NCBI RefSeq assembly: GCF_052118625.1
Contig: NZ_JBQKGW010000014.1
Location: forward strand, 1-64,000
Source of the DNA: Porcincola sp945869225
GTDB taxonomy: Bacteria > Bacillota > Clostridia > Lachnospirales > Lachnospiraceae
Reading direction: 5' to 3'
DNA length: 64,000 nucleotides
The notes beneath the pieces are model-generated. The model saw only the letters and a list, made by a program, of their open reading frames with translations, was not told the origin of the DNA and ran no database searches. Shown piece after piece: positions 7,295 through 16,531 of this stretch (position 1 is its first letter; every line of letters starts with the position of its first letter). Made by a program: the position numbers and the translations under genes.

Positions 7295-8107
7295 ATGAAT
7301 ACTGAGATGATTAGAAACAGAAAGAGCGTACGGACATATAAAGAACAGCCAGTTCCGGAACAGACAATGAACCAGGTGAGGGATTATCTTGAGCATGACA
7401 CCGGACTGTTTGAAGTGCCGCTTACCTTTTCCATTCTGAATGCGCGGGAAGCGGGGGTCAGCAGTCCTGTGATTCTTGGCGCGGATACTTATGTTGCCGG
7501 GAAATATAAGAAACAGAAGAATGCAGAACTTTCGTTTGGATATGCTTTTGAGAAGTTTATCCTTTATGCGACTTCACTCGGACTTGGAACAGTATGGCTG
7601 GCAGGAACGATTGACCGCAAAGCATTCGAAAAGGCTGTTCATTTAAAGGAGGATGAGGTGATGCCGGCCGTCACCCCGTTAGGATATGCAGCTGAAAAAC
7701 GATCCATCCGTGAGAGTATGATGCGGAAGGGAATGAAATCGGACAGCCGCGTTCCGTTTGAAGAATTATTTTTCCACGGCAATTTTCAAAATCCATTGAA
7801 GGAGAGCGATGCAGGTATATGGCAGCTGCCACTCGAAATGGTGCGCCTCGCTCCTTCTGCTACGAACAAGCAGCCCTGGAGGGCCGTTGTGGATAAGGAC
7901 CGGGTTCATTTTTATGAAAAAAAGACGAAGGGATATGCCAGAGAAGCTACCGGAGATATTCAGAAGGTGGATCTGGGCATCGCACTGTGTCATTTTGAAA
8001 TCGCGGCAGATGAACGTAGGATAAAGGGACAATTCATTCAGGAAGATCCGGGCATTCAGACCCCGGAAGACACGGAGTATATCGCGACATATGTACTGGA
8101 GGCATGA
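7295..8107 (+). CDS. Nitroreductase family protein
   Basis: A 270-residue FMN-dependent oxidoreductase of the nitroreductase superfamily (TM1586-like half plus nitroreductase fold). It opens with the family motif MIRNRKSVRTYKEQPVPEQT. Later motifs are FILYATSLGLGTVWLAG near 90-107 and LAPSATNKQPWRAVV near 189-203, the usual FMN/substrate segments. Cytosolic members reduce nitroaromatics, quinones or flavins with NAD(P)H. The ATG at 7295 follows AGAGGGGAACGAC. Its stop overlaps the Rrf2 gene's first ATG. With the downstream quinone oxidoreductase this looks like an electrophile or redox-stress response operon. Confidence 0.85.
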   Translation: MNTEMIRNRKSVRTYKEQPVPEQTMNQVRDYLEHDTGLFEVPLTFSILNAREAGVSSPVILGADTYVAGKYKKQKNAELSFGYAFEKFILYATSLGLGTVWLAGTIDRKAFEKAVHLKEDEVMPAVTPLGYAAEKRSIRESMMRKGMKSDSRVPFEELFFHGNFQNPLKESDAGIWQLPLEMVRLAPSATNKQPWRAVVDKDRVHFYEKKTKGYAREATGDIQKVDLGIALCHFEIAADERRIKGQFIQEDPGIQTPEDTEYIATYVLEA

Positions 8108-8109
8108 TG

Positions 8110-8553
8110 ATGGATACAAAATTCTCGTCTTCCATACACACGTTGATCCTGATCTCTGAGTCTGAGACGCCCATGAATTCCGATCAGATTGCGGAAAGCG
8201 TCGGTACAAATGCAAGCTACATCCGGAAACTTACTACAAGATTAAGTAAGGCCGGAATCATCGAGGGACGCCGGGGCGTCAGCGGTTTCCGGCTTGTCAG
8301 AAAGCCGGATGATATTTCGCTCCTTGATATCTACAAGGCTGTCATGGAGACAGACACCCTCCACCTGTTTGATCTCCATCAGAATCCGAATGATGCCTGC
8401 ATTGTCGGAAGCAATATCCGGCCGGTTCTCGGGGGGATGTTTCGGGATATGGAAGAAAGTGTGGAAAAAAGATTACAGGGCATGACGCTCGCAGACTGTA
8501 TAGACAGCATGCAGGAATATATAAGAAACAATAAAAAGGAGAACATTCAATGA
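8110..8553 (+). CDS. Rrf2 family transcriptional regulator
   Basis: A 147-residue winged-helix regulator. Three consecutive ATG codons occur at 8104, 8107 and 8110; GGAGG at 8098-8102 is best spaced for 8110. The Rrf2 DNA-binding region is visible as MNSDQIAESVGTNASYIRKL followed by the wing AGIIEGRRGVSGFRLVRKPD. Unlike IscR or NsrR it lacks a three-Cys iron-sulfur motif; only two cysteines remain, in NDACIVG and LADCID. A thiol- or ligand-sensing mechanism is therefore more likely than a cluster. It lies between the two oxidoreductase genes and probably binds the palindrome at 7249-7267. Confidence 0.85.
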   Translation: MDTKFSSSIHTLILISESETPMNSDQIAESVGTNASYIRKLTTRLSKAGIIEGRRGVSGFRLVRKPDDISLLDIYKAVMETDTLHLFDLHQNPNDACIVGSNIRPVLGGMFRDMEESVEKRLQGMTLADCIDSMQEYIRNNKKENIQ

Positions 8554-9551
8554 AGGCAGCAGTTTTGACACATTATGACAAAAAGGGAACAGATCTGGAA
8601 ATTCAGGATCTTCCTGTACCTGTTCCGGAGGATGATGAAGTTCTTGTGCGTATTATGGCAGCAGCCGTTAATCCGCTGGATAATATGATCATCCGAGGGG
8701 AAGTGAAATTGATCGTTCCCTATAAGGTGCCGTTTGTTATGGGAAATGAATTCTCCGGAGTGGTTGAAAAGGCCGGAAGGAGAGCTGCACGCTTCAAAGC
8801 CGGGGACCGGGTCTATGGCCGGATGCCGCTTCATAAAATCGGCGCATTTGCGGAATATGCTGCAGTAAAAGAATCTGCTCTGGCCCGTATTCCGGACTAT
8901 CTGTCCTTTGAGGAGGCGGCGACGGTCCCGCTGACTGCCCTTACGGCAATGCAGGCTTTCGAGATCATGCAGGTAAAACAGGGAGAATCCGTATTCATTT
9001 CCGGAGGAACAGGAAGTCTGGGCGCGATGGCGATTCCGGTAGCCAAAAGTCTCGGACTGCACGTTTATACCAATGGAAGTGGGGAAAATGAAGAACGTGT
9101 AAAGAAACTCGGTGCCGAGAAATTCATCGACTACAAAAAAGAAAACTTCGCTGAGGTATTATCTGATGTTGACCATGTTCTTGATACGCTTGGCGACCGT
9201 GCGCTCCCTGACGAATTTAAAGTGCTGAAAAAAGGCGGCAGTCTGGTATCATTAAGAGGACTGCCGAATGGCAGATTTGCAATAAGAACCAGGATGCCGT
9301 TCTTTAAGAGAGTCCTTTTTCAGTTCGCCGGGAGAAAATATGACAAAATGGCGGCGGCAAAGAACCAGACCTATGATTTCATCTTTGTACATGAGGATGG
9401 ACGCCAGCTGGAGAAAATAGCCAGCCTGTTTGACGAGGATCATCCGCTGGAAACTTCTATTGATGGCGTATTCAGTCTGGATCAGGTAAATGAAGCCCTT
9501 GACAAGGTAAAGCGCGGCGGATCCAAGGGGAAAACAATCTTGAAGGTTTAA
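8550..9551 (+). CDS. NADP-dependent quinone oxidoreductase-like protein (MDR family)
   Basis: A 333-residue zinc-free medium-chain dehydrogenase/reductase. The GroES-like N-terminal half contains NPLDNMIIRG and VMGNEFSGVVEKAG. The nucleotide-binding half has ISGGTGSLGAMAIPVAKSLG near 153-172, where the glycine-rich loop is of the quinone-reductase type. No structural zinc cysteines are present. Family members reduce quinones or alpha,beta-unsaturated carbonyls with NADPH. The ATG overlaps the Rrf2 stop (ATGA at 8550-8553), so it is co-translated with the operon. Confidence 0.85.
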   Translation: MKAAVLTHYDKKGTDLEIQDLPVPVPEDDEVLVRIMAAAVNPLDNMIIRGEVKLIVPYKVPFVMGNEFSGVVEKAGRRAARFKAGDRVYGRMPLHKIGAFAEYAAVKESALARIPDYLSFEEAATVPLTALTAMQAFEIMQVKQGESVFISGGTGSLGAMAIPVAKSLGLHVYTNGSGENEERVKKLGAEKFIDYKKENFAEVLSDVDHVLDTLGDRALPDEFKVLKKGGSLVSLRGLPNGRFAIRTRMPFFKRVLFQFAGRKYDKMAAAKNQTYDFIFVHEDGRQLEKIASLFDEDHPLETSIDGVFSLDQVNEALDKVKRGGSKGKTILKV

Positions 9552-9568
9552 GAGCGAAGGCAAAGCAG

Positions 9569-9600
9569 TTCTCCAGAGCAGCCGGGTTATTTCTGGAGAA
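9569..9600 (+). terminator. Hairpin after the oxidoreductase operon
   Basis: A perfect nine-base inverted repeat, TTCTCCAGA at 9569-9577 and TCTGGAGAA at 9592-9600, begins 18 bases after the operon's last stop. No T-run follows, so termination is uncertain. Confidence 0.4.
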
Positions 9601-9630
9601 GGTAAGGGTTATCTGTAAACAGGATCGGAA

Positions 9631-11031
9631 ATGAAAAATAATTTCTTTATGATGAAATGCCATACACCGCGCATCCTGCTTGCGGCTCCTAAGAGCGGGA
9701 GCGGAAAGACGACTGTGACGGCGGCTCTTCTTTCCGCCTTGAAAAATCGGGGACTTTCCGTGCAGGCCTTCAAGGCGGGACCGGACTTCATTGATCCCAT
9801 GTACCAGGAGCAGATTACAGGCAGACCATCCGTAAACCTGGATACATATCTTGCCGGAAGTGAGATGGCGGCCTCCCTCTTCGCCTGGCACTGCGGGGAG
9901 CAGCGGACAGATCTTGCCGTCGTGGAAGGCGTCATGGGACTCTTTGACGGCGCGGGAGGTGTGGAGGAAACCGGCTCCTCGTATGATCTGGCCAGAACGC
10001 TGGGCTGTCCGATTCTCCTTGTTATCGATGCAAGGGGGATGGGAAGATCCCTTCTTGCGCTTCTGTCGGGCTTCCTTGCCATGGATCATGCGCATCTCAT
10101 CCGGGGAGTTCTCCTGAACCGGGTTCCCGGTTCATTCGCGAAGATCCTGGCACAGCTTGTGGAGACGAATCTCCACCTTCCGGTTGTCGGTTGCTTCCCG
10201 GAGGAGGAGAATCTGCGCCTGGAGAGCCGGCACCTTGGTCTTGTGCTTCCCGGGGAGAGCGGTTTTAAGGATTCTCTTTTCCGCGCAGCAGCCCTTTTGG
10301 AGGCAAATGCGGATCTGGGGAAGATCCTTGCGATCGCACAGCAGGCAGGTGTGATCGAAGGGACAGATTCACCGTTTCCAGAGACAGGCGGCGCCCCGTT
10401 CCGTGTGGCAGCGGCCAGGGATGAGGCGTTCTGTTTCACCTATCAGGATAACCTGAACCTTCTGCGCGCGATGGGGGCGGAGATTGTCCCGTTCTCGCCG
10501 CTGCATGACTGGATGCTCCCGGAAGATGTACAGGGCCTGTATCTGCCGGGAGGTTATCCCGAACTGCATGCCGGAGAACTCTCGGAGAACAGAAGGATGA
10601 GAGAGGATGTCCGGGAAAAGCTCGAGGGAGGACTTCCCTGTATCGCAGAGTGCGGCGGCTTTCTGTATCTTCTGGAATTCATGGAGGACATGGAGGGGAA
10701 CTGCTTTCCCATGGCAGGATATCTCCCGGGTCAGGCAAAGTACATGGGACATCTCGTCAGGTTCGGATATCTGGAGCTTCGGGAGAAGACGCCGCGGTTC
10801 CTTCGAGCGGGTGAGGGCATCCGGGGACATGAATTTCATTACTATGATGCAACAGACTGCGGAAGGGACTGCACGGCAGAAAAACCAGTATCTCATCGCC
10901 GTTTTGATTGTGTCCACGAGACCGGGAATCAGTTCCTTGGTTTCCCGCATCTCTACTGGACATCCTGCCCCTCGTTTGCGGCGCACTTTTCAGATCTCTG
11001 CAGGATCTATGGGAAGAGGAAAGAGACATGA
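9631..11031 (+). CDS. cobB: Cobyrinic acid a,c-diamide synthase
   Basis: Glutamine-dependent amidase (CobB/CbiA family, 466 residues) that amidates the a and c side chains of (hydrogeno)cobyrinate in corrinoid synthesis. The N-terminal dethiobiotin-synthetase-like domain starts with APKSGSGKTTVTAALLSAL near residues 17-35. The C-terminal class-I amidotransferase-like domain carries LPGGYPELHAGELSENRRM and the nucleophile Cys in IAECGGFLYLLEFMED near 339, with the His in RGHEFHYYD near 401. ATG 9631 and 9652 are both possible. A Cys-rich small protein follows with an ATGA overlap. A relative acting in coenzyme F430 synthesis (CfbB) is an alternative that sequence alone cannot exclude. Confidence 0.88.
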   Translation: MKNNFFMMKCHTPRILLAAPKSGSGKTTVTAALLSALKNRGLSVQAFKAGPDFIDPMYQEQITGRPSVNLDTYLAGSEMAASLFAWHCGEQRTDLAVVEGVMGLFDGAGGVEETGSSYDLARTLGCPILLVIDARGMGRSLLALLSGFLAMDHAHLIRGVLLNRVPGSFAKILAQLVETNLHLPVVGCFPEEENLRLESRHLGLVLPGESGFKDSLFRAAALLEANADLGKILAIAQQAGVIEGTDSPFPETGGAPFRVAAARDEAFCFTYQDNLNLLRAMGAEIVPFSPLHDWMLPEDVQGLYLPGGYPELHAGELSENRRMREDVREKLEGGLPCIAECGGFLYLLEFMEDMEGNCFPMAGYLPGQAKYMGHLVRFGYLELREKTPRFLRAGEGIRGHEFHYYDATDCGRDCTAEKPVSHRRFDCVHETGNQFLGFPHLYWTSCPSFAAHFSDLCRIYGKRKET

Positions 11032-11294
11032 GAGAGAATTCGAGCTGTTTTTTTGCAAACCGGAGCTGTAAGTATTACCCCTGCCACGAGGGACTGGAAG
11101 AGCTCAACTGTCTGTTCTGTTACTGCCCGCTGTACTTTCTTGACTCCTGTCCCGGAACTCCATCTGAAATTATCAGGGATGGGAGAAAGATCAAAGACTG
11201 TTCCCGATGCACCTATCCCCATGAGGCAGAGCACTATGGGCAGATCTGCAGGCGCCTCAGAGACGCGATTGAGAGCACCGCTCCTTCTTTATGA
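11028..11294 (+). CDS. Cysteine-rich small domain protein
   Basis: An 88-residue protein with nine or more cysteines, including CKYYPCHEG, NCLFCYCPLYF and DCSRCTYPHEAEHYG. It matches the Cys-rich small domain that accompanies corrinoid-synthesis amidases, a probable metal-binding protein of unknown function. The start overlaps the cobB stop (ATGA at 11028-11031), and AGAGGAAAGAGAC precedes it, so it is coupled to cobB. The family assignment is from remembered motifs. Confidence 0.75.
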   Translation: MRENSSCFFANRSCKYYPCHEGLEELNCLFCYCPLYFLDSCPGTPSEIIRDGRKIKDCSRCTYPHEAEHYGQICRRLRDAIESTAPSL

Positions 11295-11492
11295 GCAGCC
11301 TGAGACAGTAAGGGCGCTGTCCGCATCAAGGGACAGTCAACAGCAAGAGACGGTCCCTTGCGCCCCAGATGGCAGGGAGAGCGATACGATCACTTCCGAG
11401 GAGCCCCTGATTCAGGAAGCCCAGGCTGTGCAGGAGATAATAGATCACCAGATCGCCGATGATCAGAGCCTGCCTGTGACGGGCGGGTGCTT

Positions 11493-12350
11493 CTATTCAA
11501 GCGGAAGGATGCCGATTCCGAGCAGACCGCTCCCTGTGTTGACCGCAAGCGACGCGGCAATCTGGAGCTCATAAAGGACTTCACTGCCCGGGTATTCTTC
11601 TTTCAGCGTTCTGACAGCCTCCATGGCAGCCTCATGTCCGTCCCCTTCCGCGACGATGAACCAGCACTTCTTTCCGGATGCATACTTCCGCACTTCTTCC
11701 ATCAGGCGGTTTTTTGCCTGGCGTCCGCCCCTGAGCTTGGCGACGGTGATGTACGTGCCTTCCTCATTGCAGGCAATGATCGGACGGATGCGAAGAAGCT
11801 GAGCGGCCATGTACTCGACTCTGCCGATCCGGCCACCATGCTTGAGATATTCAAGCGAATCCATGTAGAACATGACGGTGGAGCGTCGGATGATTTCGTC
11901 AAGCCGGCTGTCTACTTCCTCAAAGCTGCTGCCCTGCGAAAGCTGGTCCGCAGCCCAAATGGCGACCAGCGCACATGCGACAGAGATGTTGAGCGTATCC
12001 ACAGGCCGGACATTCAGACCGAGCTGGTAGGATTCGGCCACCATACGAACCGTATTGTAGGTGCCGGACAGCTTATCGGATATACAGAAGACGAAGACAT
12101 TCTCGAAGCCTTCTTCTTTCAGCTCTCTCATCAGCTCCACGACATCTCCGGGGGACGGCGTGGAGGTTGTCGGAATCTCTCCAGGGAATCTTCTGTAAAC
12201 CATCATCGGGTCGATATCGACAGCATCCAGGTATTCCTTTTCAGGATAGCGAACCTTGAAGGGAAGAAGCCGGATGTCATATTTTTTGCGGAATTCCGGG
12301 GACACGTCGCAGCCGGAATCTACAACCACAGCGGTTTTCTGTTTATTCAT
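11493..12350 (-). CDS. DegV family fatty-acid-binding protein
   Basis: A 285-residue cytoplasmic protein of the DegV/FakB family. These bind a fatty acid and present it to a FakA-type kinase for phosphorylation, feeding exogenous fatty acids into lipids. The N-terminus AVVVDSGCDVSPEFRKKYD and the motifs TTSTPSPGD near 60-68 and ISDKLSGTYNTVRMV near 89-103 are diagnostic, as is KHGGRIGR near 170. No FakA gene is near. It is transcribed alone from the minus strand. Confidence 0.85.
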   Translation of the reverse strand: MNKQKTAVVVDSGCDVSPEFRKKYDIRLLPFKVRYPEKEYLDAVDIDPMMVYRRFPGEIPTTSTPSPGDVVELMRELKEEGFENVFVFCISDKLSGTYNTVRMVAESYQLGLNVRPVDTLNISVACALVAIWAADQLSQGSSFEEVDSRLDEIIRRSTVMFYMDSLEYLKHGGRIGRVEYMAAQLLRIRPIIACNEEGTYITVAKLRGGRQAKNRLMEEVRKYASGKKCWFIVAEGDGHEAAMEAVRTLKEEYPGSEVLYELQIAASLAVNTGSGLLGIGILPLE

Positions 12351-12647
12351 CTCTCAGTATCCTTTGTCCATGCATCCGATGGACAACTGCTTTCTGCGGT
12401 TTGCCAGCGGATCATCTTTTTTGCTTCATTATACACAAAACGGGGGGATAGGAACAGCACAACATTGATCAGGTGTAAAGGACGGAGAGCCAGGGAGGGA
12501 CAGAGAGACAGGGAGGCAGGGAGCCAGGGACTGTGATCATATCCTTGAGTATCCGGCTCCGCCTGTGGTATTCTTCGATATATAGAAGTGCCGTAAACTG
12601 GCTGCCGCAGGAGGATCAGATCAAGAGGCAGAAGAAAGGAGTTGTCT
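12351..12647. promoter_or_regulatory. Divergent intergenic region with probable degV promoter
   Basis: On the minus strand TATAAT is found at 12433-12428, about 80 bases before degV. A poor -35 candidate lies 17 bases away. Around 12480-12535 there is a purine-rich, imperfectly repeated stretch (units like GGGAGGCAGGGAGCCAGGGA) with no coding sense. AAGGAG just before 12648 serves the glutaredoxin-like gene. Confidence 0.4.
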
Positions 12648-12926
12648 ATGAAACAGGTCAAAGCGTTTATTTTATCCGGGTGTCCGTACTGCAAAAAGGC
12701 ACGCCTCGCCTACAATGAGCTGTGCGAAAACAATACCGCATACCGCGAGGTCCCGGTTGACTGGATCTTGGAGGATCAGCAGCCTGATATTGCCGATCAG
12801 TATGATTACTACTACACGCCGACGATGTATGTGGATGAACAGAAAGTTTACGAGTCACACCCGGGACAGACCTACGAGGAAATCCGGGATGAGGTGGAGA
12901 AGGTGCTGAAGGCCGCCCAGGCGTGA
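12648..12926 (+). CDS. Glutaredoxin-like thiol-disulfide protein
   Basis: A 92-residue thioredoxin-fold protein. The redox motif CPYCKK is at about residues 12-17, followed by the cis-proline region YYYTPTMYVDEQKVYESHPG and a C-terminal helix. Members of this group exchange thiols and disulfides in the cytoplasm. ATG 12648 is chosen because AAGGAG lies seven bases upstream. An in-frame TTG at 12642 is less likely. It stands alone between degV and the opposing hydrolase gene. Confidence 0.8.
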   Translation: MKQVKAFILSGCPYCKKARLAYNELCENNTAYREVPVDWILEDQQPDIADQYDYYYTPTMYVDEQKVYESHPGQTYEEIRDEVEKVLKAAQA

Positions 12927-12937
12927 TCCCAGATGCG

Positions 12938-13020
12938 GAGCGGTCGGTCCGGTTCCGCGAAAGAGTGGCCGGCCCATCCTAGATCCAGATCCGTGAAAAG
13001 AGCGGCCGGTCCGGTTCCGC
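12938..13020. repeat. Short direct repeat
   Basis: A 21-base unit starting GAGCGGTCGGTCCGGTTCC occurs at 12938-12958 and at 13000-13020 with one mismatch. It lies in the gap between converging genes. I see no coding or RNA function. Confidence 0.5.
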
Positions 13021-13044
13021 TAAAACTTTGGGCGCGGGTGTTAT

Positions 13045-13785
13045 TTACGTGTGTCCGGCTGCTTCCGCGAGAGCGGAGAAGAGCAGCCGGGCATTTTTAT
13101 CTTCACGGTACATGAACTCAGGGTGCCACTGTACAGCCCAGAGGAAATGTCTGACCGGGGCATAGAGTGCTTCCACAAGGCCGTCATCTGACCAGGCCAT
13201 CGGAACAAGACCGCTGCCGATCTGCCTGACTGCCTGATGATGATAGCTGTTGACGGAGATCTCATCGAGCCTCAGCAGATGGTGCAGAGGGGAGTCGGAT
13301 GCAATCCGGACAAGATGTTCGACGTGATTTTCATCATACGGCGGGGCCATGGTGTGGCGGATGAGAGGGACAGAGCTGCCGCAGGCCTGCTTCTGAAACT
13401 GGGAGGGTATATCCTGCCAGAGCGTCCCGCCCCGGGCAACATTGAAAAGCTGGATCCCCCGGCAGATGCCAAGCACAGGGATATCCTGCTGGTCGCACCA
13501 TTTGAAAATCATCATCTCCAGGCGGTCCCGTCTGTCACAGAACGCTTCGTCTTCCGGTACCGGTTTTTCTCCATAAAGAGCCGGATTGACATCATGGCCG
13601 CCGGTAAAGAGATAGCCATCGATCATCCCGCGGATATGGGAAAAGCCTTCTTCGTCCAAATTGGGCGAGAGCATGAGCGGGATGGCCCCCGCTTCCTCAA
13701 GGCCCTCAAAATAGCCAGGAACCATCCAGAAGCTGTCTTTTTCATCATCATAAAGCGGCATCACGCCGATCACAGGTCTCTTCAT
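13045..13785 (-). CDS. Gamma-glutamyl-gamma-aminobutyrate hydrolase-like protein (peptidase C26)
   Basis: A 246-residue class-I glutamine amidotransferase-like hydrolase of the PuuD/peptidase C26 family, which cleaves gamma-glutamyl amides. The nucleophile elbow is LGICRGIQLFNVARGG near 103-118, the catalytic His/Glu lie in VQWHPEFMY near the C-terminus, and the N-terminal LFTGGHDVNP motif is present. ATG 13785 is preceded by GGGAGGAG, which fixes the start. An upstream in-frame ATG (13857) lacks such a site. The substrate is unknown; no putrescine genes are nearby. Confidence 0.82.
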   Translation of the reverse strand: MKRPVIGVMPLYDDEKDSFWMVPGYFEGLEEAGAIPLMLSPNLDEEGFSHIRGMIDGYLFTGGHDVNPALYGEKPVPEDEAFCDRRDRLEMMIFKWCDQQDIPVLGICRGIQLFNVARGGTLWQDIPSQFQKQACGSSVPLIRHTMAPPYDENHVEHLVRIASDSPLHHLLRLDEISVNSYHHQAVRQIGSGLVPMAWSDDGLVEALYAPVRHFLWAVQWHPEFMYREDKNARLLFSALAEAAGHT

Positions 13786-13982
13786 CAGACGCTCCTCCCT
13801 TTCCATCGCCGGGAATACCCGGTAATTCAGGTTAAAATCATTTGATTGAACGTACACTTTGGACGGGGCAGTGTCTGATATATAAATAAGGGAGCAGACA
13901 CATGCCCTGTCTGCGCCCTTGCAATAATTTGATTATAGCCGTTTTTGAAGGAAAGAGGAAGGAAAACATGGAGGCTTCCGGT

Positions 13983-14943
13983 TCACAAGCATCCCTCCAT
14001 GTATTTTTTCAATTCACCTTGTACACGTTCATCTGGGCAATCTGGAAGCGATGCGGCTACTGAGACGGGGGCTGCGATTCCATCTTTCGAGAAGAGCGTC
14101 GGATCGTATTTCCATAATTCGACATGTAGAAGATCTTCTTCGGGTTCCCATTTTTCATCCACTTCATTCAGTATCAGGAGTTTGTATTGCCTTTTATCGA
14201 TCGCAATTTCGGGAATAACAGGGCTGTTCAGCATTGTCCGCATAGAAAGTGCAGTTTCCCCTGCATAGATTTTGGAAGTGAGGGTTGGAGCCTTCACAGT
14301 GACTGTTCTGGCAACAGGACTGATCAGATACGGCCTTGCCATTTCGTAATATTCATGTCCGCTGGAGACAGGCTGCATTCGCAGCTCCGTACCCTTTGCT
14401 TCTTCCGTGATCAGATGGAGCGATTTTATTTAACAGCTCCGAGGCTCGTGTGATAGACGTCCTGGTCAATTTCAATGCGGCGGCGGCATCTTTTTTCAAT
14501 AATGGTTTCTGACATGTGCTGTAAAGCAGGAACAGAAACACGCATTGGGCGGAAGGCGTAAGGCGATTTGTACAGATTTTTACCTGCTGCCGAAATTGAT
14601 TGTTCATCGCGACAGCGAGAAAAGGAAGAAAGATCTGATCTGGCAAGCAGAGAAATGGAATTCCGTTCGATACAAGTGCATTGCGCTGAATCTTTGTCAG
14701 TGATGGAAAGACATAAGCGGCATTTAAATTTGTGGCATCCATGTATTTGGCAAGCTGCTTTTTTAAAGCAACGACACCAAAACGATCCATTTCGGATATA
14801 GAAATGAGCAAAAAATGATTTCCCAGGAGGGATGCCTTGGAGAAAAGGCGACCGCTTACCATGTATACGGGTAAAACTGTTGGAACAGGATAAGGTTCAA
14901 CGTGAAGAGTTATGCCGAAGACTTCCCGTATTTGTGTTTCCAT
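13983..14943 (-). pseudogene. Winged-helix protein gene split by a frameshift
   Basis: Two minus-strand frames together make one protein of about 315 residues. The first (14943 to about 14425) contains a winged-helix-like region ending KLTRTSITRASELLNK. The second continues SLHLITEEAKGTELRMQPVS and ends at 13983. Removing one base from the four-T run at 14424-14427 joins them. The family resembles AbiEi-like or MarR-like helix-turn-helix proteins of Firmicutes, but I cannot name it. It may be a true pseudogene, a phase-variable homopolymer or a sequencing error. Confidence 0.7.
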
Positions 14944-14965
14944 GGCAGGCTCCTTAATAATGTTA

Positions 14966-16342
14966 TCAATGAATGCCTGGTTTTATATACTCCTTCCTAG
15001 TAACGATGAAGTACATCGCAATAATCGCACTCCCGGTCACGATCCATGTGACCGGATAGATGAGCACCACCTGATAGAAGGATGTAAAGTGCTTCAGCAT
15101 GACTGCAATAAAAGCGACCCGCAGGCCGCAGCATCCGAATAGGGTGATCAGGGCGGGGGCCATGGAGTGTCCGATTCCACGCAGGCTGGCGCCGGTGATT
15201 TCGTAGGAAGCGGTCATTGGTTCCAGGAGCGTGATGAAGGTCATCCGAACGTAGGCATAGCGGAGCACGTCCGGCTGCTGTGAGAAGAGATGAAGAAGCG
15301 GGGCCTTCAGCAGGAAAAAGGAAACGGAGACCATGGCGCAGAAACCGACGGAGCAGATCATGGCGGTGCGCGTTGTTTTTCGGCAGCGCACATAATTCCC
15401 GGCGGCATAATTCTGGCTGATAAAGGTCATGACGGCCTGTGCGAAGCCGTTGACAACAAAATAGCTGATATATTCAAAATTCAGAGCTGCAGAGTTCCCG
15501 GCGATGCAGGCGGAGCCAAAATGGTTGATGGCGGACTGTATCACCACGTTGGAGACGGAGAAGATCATTCCCTGAAGTCCCGCCGGGCCGCCAATCCATA
15601 GGATTTTCTTCAGATAGGGCGTTTTAAGCTGAAGATGCCTCAGTTCGAGATGCAGCATCCCCTTTTCACGGATGAGTGCACGCAGGATAAGGAAAGCGCT
15701 CACCGCATTGCTGATGGTTGTGGCGATGGCAACTCCATCTGCATTTCTGTGCAGTACAATCACGAAGAAGAGATTCAGAAAAACGTTCAGGATGCCAGAA
15801 CAGGTCAGATACAACAGTGGTCTCCGGGTGTCCCCGATCGCGCGCAGGATGGAGCTTCCGAAGTCATAGATCATCAGAAAGGGCATCCCGAGAAAATAGA
15901 TCCGCAGGTACGTGACAGCCATGCCCATGACATCCTCAGGCGTGCCGAGGAGCGTCAGAACAGGCTGTGCAATCACCTGACCGAGCATAAGCATGAGAAG
16001 TCCGCTGATCAGGGCGACCATGAAGCTGGTGTGAAGGGCTTCGTTGACTTTGTCACGGTTGCCGGAGCCGATGAAGCTGGACAGCATGACATTGGAACCG
16101 ATGGACAGACCGCTGAAAAAGGTTACAACCACGTTGATCACCGGCGCGTTGGTACCGACGGCTGCCATTGCCTGGCTGGATGAAAAATTTCCGACAACTG
16201 CTGTGTCCGAGGCATTAAACAGCTGCTGCAGGATGCTGGACAGGCAGATCGGGATTGCGATCGCGCAGAGCTTGCGGAAGATACTGCCGCTCAGCATATC
16301 CATTTCCCTGTTGTTTTTCATCTCTGACCCGGAAGCCTTCAA
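14966..16342 (-). CDS. MATE family efflux transporter (1)
   Basis: Polytopic membrane antiporter of the multidrug and toxin extrusion family with twelve predicted helices. It has the MATE signatures PICLSSILQQLFNASDTAVV near the N-terminus and GSSILRAIGDTRRPLLYL in the middle, repeated with variation as NYAAGNYVRCRK in the second half. AGGAGG eight bases upstream of a TTG at 16342 suggests that codon as the start; ATG 16321 is the alternative. Substrates of such pumps (cationic drugs, organic solutes) cannot be predicted. Confidence 0.85.
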   Translation of the reverse strand: MKASGSEMKNNREMDMLSGSIFRKLCAIAIPICLSSILQQLFNASDTAVVGNFSSSQAMAAVGTNAPVINVVVTFFSGLSIGSNVMLSSFIGSGNRDKVNEALHTSFMVALISGLLMLMLGQVIAQPVLTLLGTPEDVMGMAVTYLRIYFLGMPFLMIYDFGSSILRAIGDTRRPLLYLTCSGILNVFLNLFFVIVLHRNADGVAIATTISNAVSAFLILRALIREKGMLHLELRHLQLKTPYLKKILWIGGPAGLQGMIFSVSNVVIQSAINHFGSACIAGNSAALNFEYISYFVVNGFAQAVMTFISQNYAAGNYVRCRKTTRTAMICSVGFCAMVSVSFFLLKAPLLHLFSQQPDVLRYAYVRMTFITLLEPMTASYEITGASLRGIGHSMAPALITLFGCCGLRVAFIAVMLKHFTSFYQVVLIYPVTWIVTGSAIIAMYFIVTRKEYIKPGIH

Positions 16343-16531
16343 GGTCCATTCCTCCTGCTGTTTTGCTGTAAATTGCCTGGCCACGGCTTGGATCATACCA
16401 TCTAAGAGGCGCTGATTCAATCATACCCCGGGAGCTTTCATCAGATTGACAAGCCGAAAAGCGGGAGATTACAATCAAATCAGGACATGGCTTAATCATG
16501 ATGATCTTAGATTGAAAGGACGGGGACAGCA

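Noticed and set aside
12480..12535. Purine-rich repeats near degV as a CRISPR or other array
   Set aside because: Units are short, irregular and without spacers.
13055..13095. Hairpin in the 3' end of the peptidase C26 gene as a terminator
   Set aside because: A GC-rich stem exists but lies within the coding sequence and has no T-run in the direction of transcription.
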